From assembly GCA_903829325.1 (NCBI GenBank), contig CAIKPM010000026.1, positions 1 through 35,515 on the forward strand: a DNA stretch of 35,515 nt. The letters run 5' to 3'. Shown in pieces: positions 33,987 to 35,515 of the stretch. Under the pieces are notes generated by a model. It searched no databases and was not told where the DNA came from. It worked only from the letters and a program-made list of their open reading frames with translations. Every line of letters begins with the position of its first letter. Within the stretch, counting starts at the first letter, position 1. This DNA is from an uncultured bacterium (GTDB lineage: Bacteria; Vulcanimicrobiota; Vulcanimicrobiia; Vulcanimicrobiales; Vulcanimicrobiaceae). A program made the position numbers and the translations under genes.

Positions 33987-35396
33987 ATGGATGGCAAAGC
34001 AGATGAACGCAACTCGACACCCCGTGGATCGGCTTTAGTCGAAAGCGCAATTGTGTTGCCGCTGTATTTCATGATTTTCTTTTCTCAGCTACTAATTTCA
34101 CTATTCATTACCCAACAGATTTCGTTAATTGGCGCAAGCTTCGATTATTTACATACAGTCCTTTTCTCAAATGAAAGTGTCGTCAAAGCCCAAAAAGAGG
34201 CTAAGCATACAATCGATGCTTGGCCCTTGATCTCCGCGAAGTCGGTTACCATCACTCCTCACACCCCGGAGCCAATCGTCCTCCCCAAAACACCGGCTGC
34301 TCCAGCAAGTGTGCCAGCGTCAGCACCAAATCCCCAAGCGTTTCCAGCCATCGGGGCAATACGTTTACCAATATTACAAGATGTGACATTATCGATGAGT
34401 TTCAAATATAATATTCCTTTTTTTGGAGAAATCAAAGGAGCAATAGAAAATACTGCCAGTGATAATTACATCGTATATAATACTGCACAATATGCATTAC
34501 CCCTCATGACGACAATCAGCGCAACGACCACAGATACAGAGCAAATGATCTACGGTGGCTACACAACCGCATTCTATCCCTTCATTGCCGGAACCAACAA
34601 CCTCTTCACCTGTGATTACCAGACACAGAATCCCGTGAATCTTTCAAGTGTCGTCACCTTGAGCACGGCTAATAATTTAGCAGGGCATATCTCCGGCGGA
34701 CCTCCATGGAATGATGCAATGCCACAAACGGGCGAACCGGCGTTTCAGGCAAAATTCTACGATTATAAAATGGTAACAAGAAAAGGTTATGATGATGCTG
34801 GGAACATTATCACCTATGATACTTATCCATTTTTTGGACCAGCTGGAGCCGGAGGCGGCATCGGCGGGTACTATTATAATGCGAAATGGGATACGTGCCC
34901 GCCCATTCCGGTAAAAAAACCTCCTGCAGACTACGTCACAACACCAGACACAACAGTACCCAACGCGGTATTTAATGGGCTACCAGCACAGGCAGGTGCG
35001 ACACAGGAAACCTACTCGCTGCAACCCATCAATTTAGGGTTTAAGCTTGCAACTGAAGAGCTCGAACAGCTAACGCCAGGTGCAAATAAATATCCGGGCA
35101 ATCCCAATTACAAAACGAAATTTGTTTCTGCAGATCTATGTGATCCCATTAACAATACATGGACAAAGAATGCAAGCTGCGAAGCGCCCACTCCGGATCA
35201 AACGCCGCAGCCACAGCCATTATACCCTAACCAAGGTGCCACACTTGGTGGAGCAGCACAGATACAAGTCTATTACGCAGGGATAGCAAAATATTTGGGC
35301 GGCAGCGCAGGCTGGTGGGGCGATACTCTTTTGATGAGTGCCCTTGCGGATGCATCTTCCTCAAACGCCATCACCGGAATATGTCAACCTGTATGA
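33987..35396 (+). CDS. TadE-like pseudopilin protein (copy A'), start region shifted
   Basis: This 469-residue paralogue of copy A has RGSALVESAIVLPLYFMIFF at the helix, with Gly14 at -1 and Glu19 at +5. It shares with copy A the segments LIGASFDYLHT, YGGYTT, WDTCPP, YVTTPD, LATEELEQ and CEAP-PD-TPQ, with insertions such as a Pro/Ala-rich stretch near residue 100 and a Gly-rich loop near residue 290. The in-frame ATG at 33987 stands only one base from GAGGG. The ATG at 33991, which is equivalent to copy A's start and ideally spaced, is out of frame and meets a stop after 15 codons. The gene may therefore be poorly expressed or decaying. Confidence 0.65.
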   Translation: MDGKADERNSTPRGSALVESAIVLPLYFMIFFSQLLISLFITQQISLIGASFDYLHTVLFSNESVVKAQKEAKHTIDAWPLISAKSVTITPHTPEPIVLPKTPAAPASVPASAPNPQAFPAIGAIRLPILQDVTLSMSFKYNIPFFGEIKGAIENTASDNYIVYNTAQYALPLMTTISATTTDTEQMIYGGYTTAFYPFIAGTNNLFTCDYQTQNPVNLSSVVTLSTANNLAGHISGGPPWNDAMPQTGEPAFQAKFYDYKMVTRKGYDDAGNIITYDTYPFFGPAGAGGGIGGYYYNAKWDTCPPIPVKKPPADYVTTPDTTVPNAVFNGLPAQAGATQETYSLQPINLGFKLATEELEQLTPGANKYPGNPNYKTKFVSADLCDPINNTWTKNASCEAPTPDQTPQPQPLYPNQGATLGGAAQIQVYYAGIAKYLGGSAGWWGDTLLMSALADASSSNAITGICQPV

Positions 35397-35515
35397 GGCC
35401 ACGGTAGCTTAAAAATACATGGACCGCCTCGACTAAGCCGCCATCGATATTGCTTCCTCTCCTAGCACCACCGGACGATTAATATACGATGCCGATGCGA
35501 GCTGAAGCGGACGCG
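35397..35515. other. Trailing stretch after copy A'
   Basis: No gene start, palindrome ATGCTAGCAT or clear terminator is visible in these 119 bases. If the A-B-C cassette repeats, a TadG-like gene would be expected shortly after the window edge. Confidence 0.3.

Noticed and set aside
1-35515. Insertion sequence, prophage or CRISPR array
   Set aside because: No transposase, integrase, terminal repeats with target duplications, phage structural genes or regularly spaced repeats were seen.

Overview
The window comes from a bacterial chromosome with a diderm (Gram-negative-type) envelope: it carries an LptA/OstA-like LPS-transport protein, MurA, periplasmic S41 proteases and an M48 metalloprotease, a lipoprotein, and components of a Tad/Flp-type pilus. 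Base composition is moderately GC-rich across the core genes and visibly more A+T-rich in the pilus-like block at the right end and in the beta-propeller gene at the left end. A B-type general-stress sigma module inside a diderm, with DUF4331 proteins, a minCDE cluster next to an RNase E, and TadE-like genes, would suit Candidatus Eremiobacterota (WPS-2) or a neighbouring phylum. That placement is inference from gene content only.

Left part (1-16.4 kb). A Vgb-like beta-propeller gene converges on a minus-strand pair, a secreted unknown and alaS. A mazEF-type toxin-antitoxin operon diverges from alaS, with a readable promoter and a perfect palindrome over its -10. A long minus-strand run follows in transcription order: murA, tsaC, lptA-like, truncated rarA, cysteine desulfurase, DUF948-like, then rsbV (STAS), rsbW (kinase) and a B/F-type sigma factor. 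A sequence closely matching the SigB promoter consensus lies just before rsbV and overlaps the previous gene's stop codon. After this come a secreted protein with a GDPH motif, a prepilin peptidase, a phd/vapC toxin-antitoxin pair, an APC permease and a glycine-zipper protein.

Middle (16.4-30.3 kb). A tRNA-Ala(CGC) gene is followed by two adjacent genes that together look like one split DUF4331 protein, then a four-base-overlap operon (M48 protease, DUF697-like membrane protein, GNAT acetyltransferase). Diverging from it is a cell-division cluster minC-minD-minD-minE with two different MinD proteins, then an RNase E/G gene with a structured U-rich leader and an unusual basic, AT-hook-like tail. 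Two tandem S41 C-terminal-processing proteases converge on it, with a strong shared hairpin between.

Right part (30.4-35.5 kb). Four genes encode TadE/TadG-like pseudopilin-type proteins. The first and fourth are close paralogues with paralogous leaders, so a cassette appears to be repeating and to run on past the window edge. Three of the four proteins keep the Gly(-1)/Glu(+5) prepilin signature that the prepilin peptidase near 13 kb could process. The last copy carries a one-base length change that puts its best-spaced start codon out of frame.
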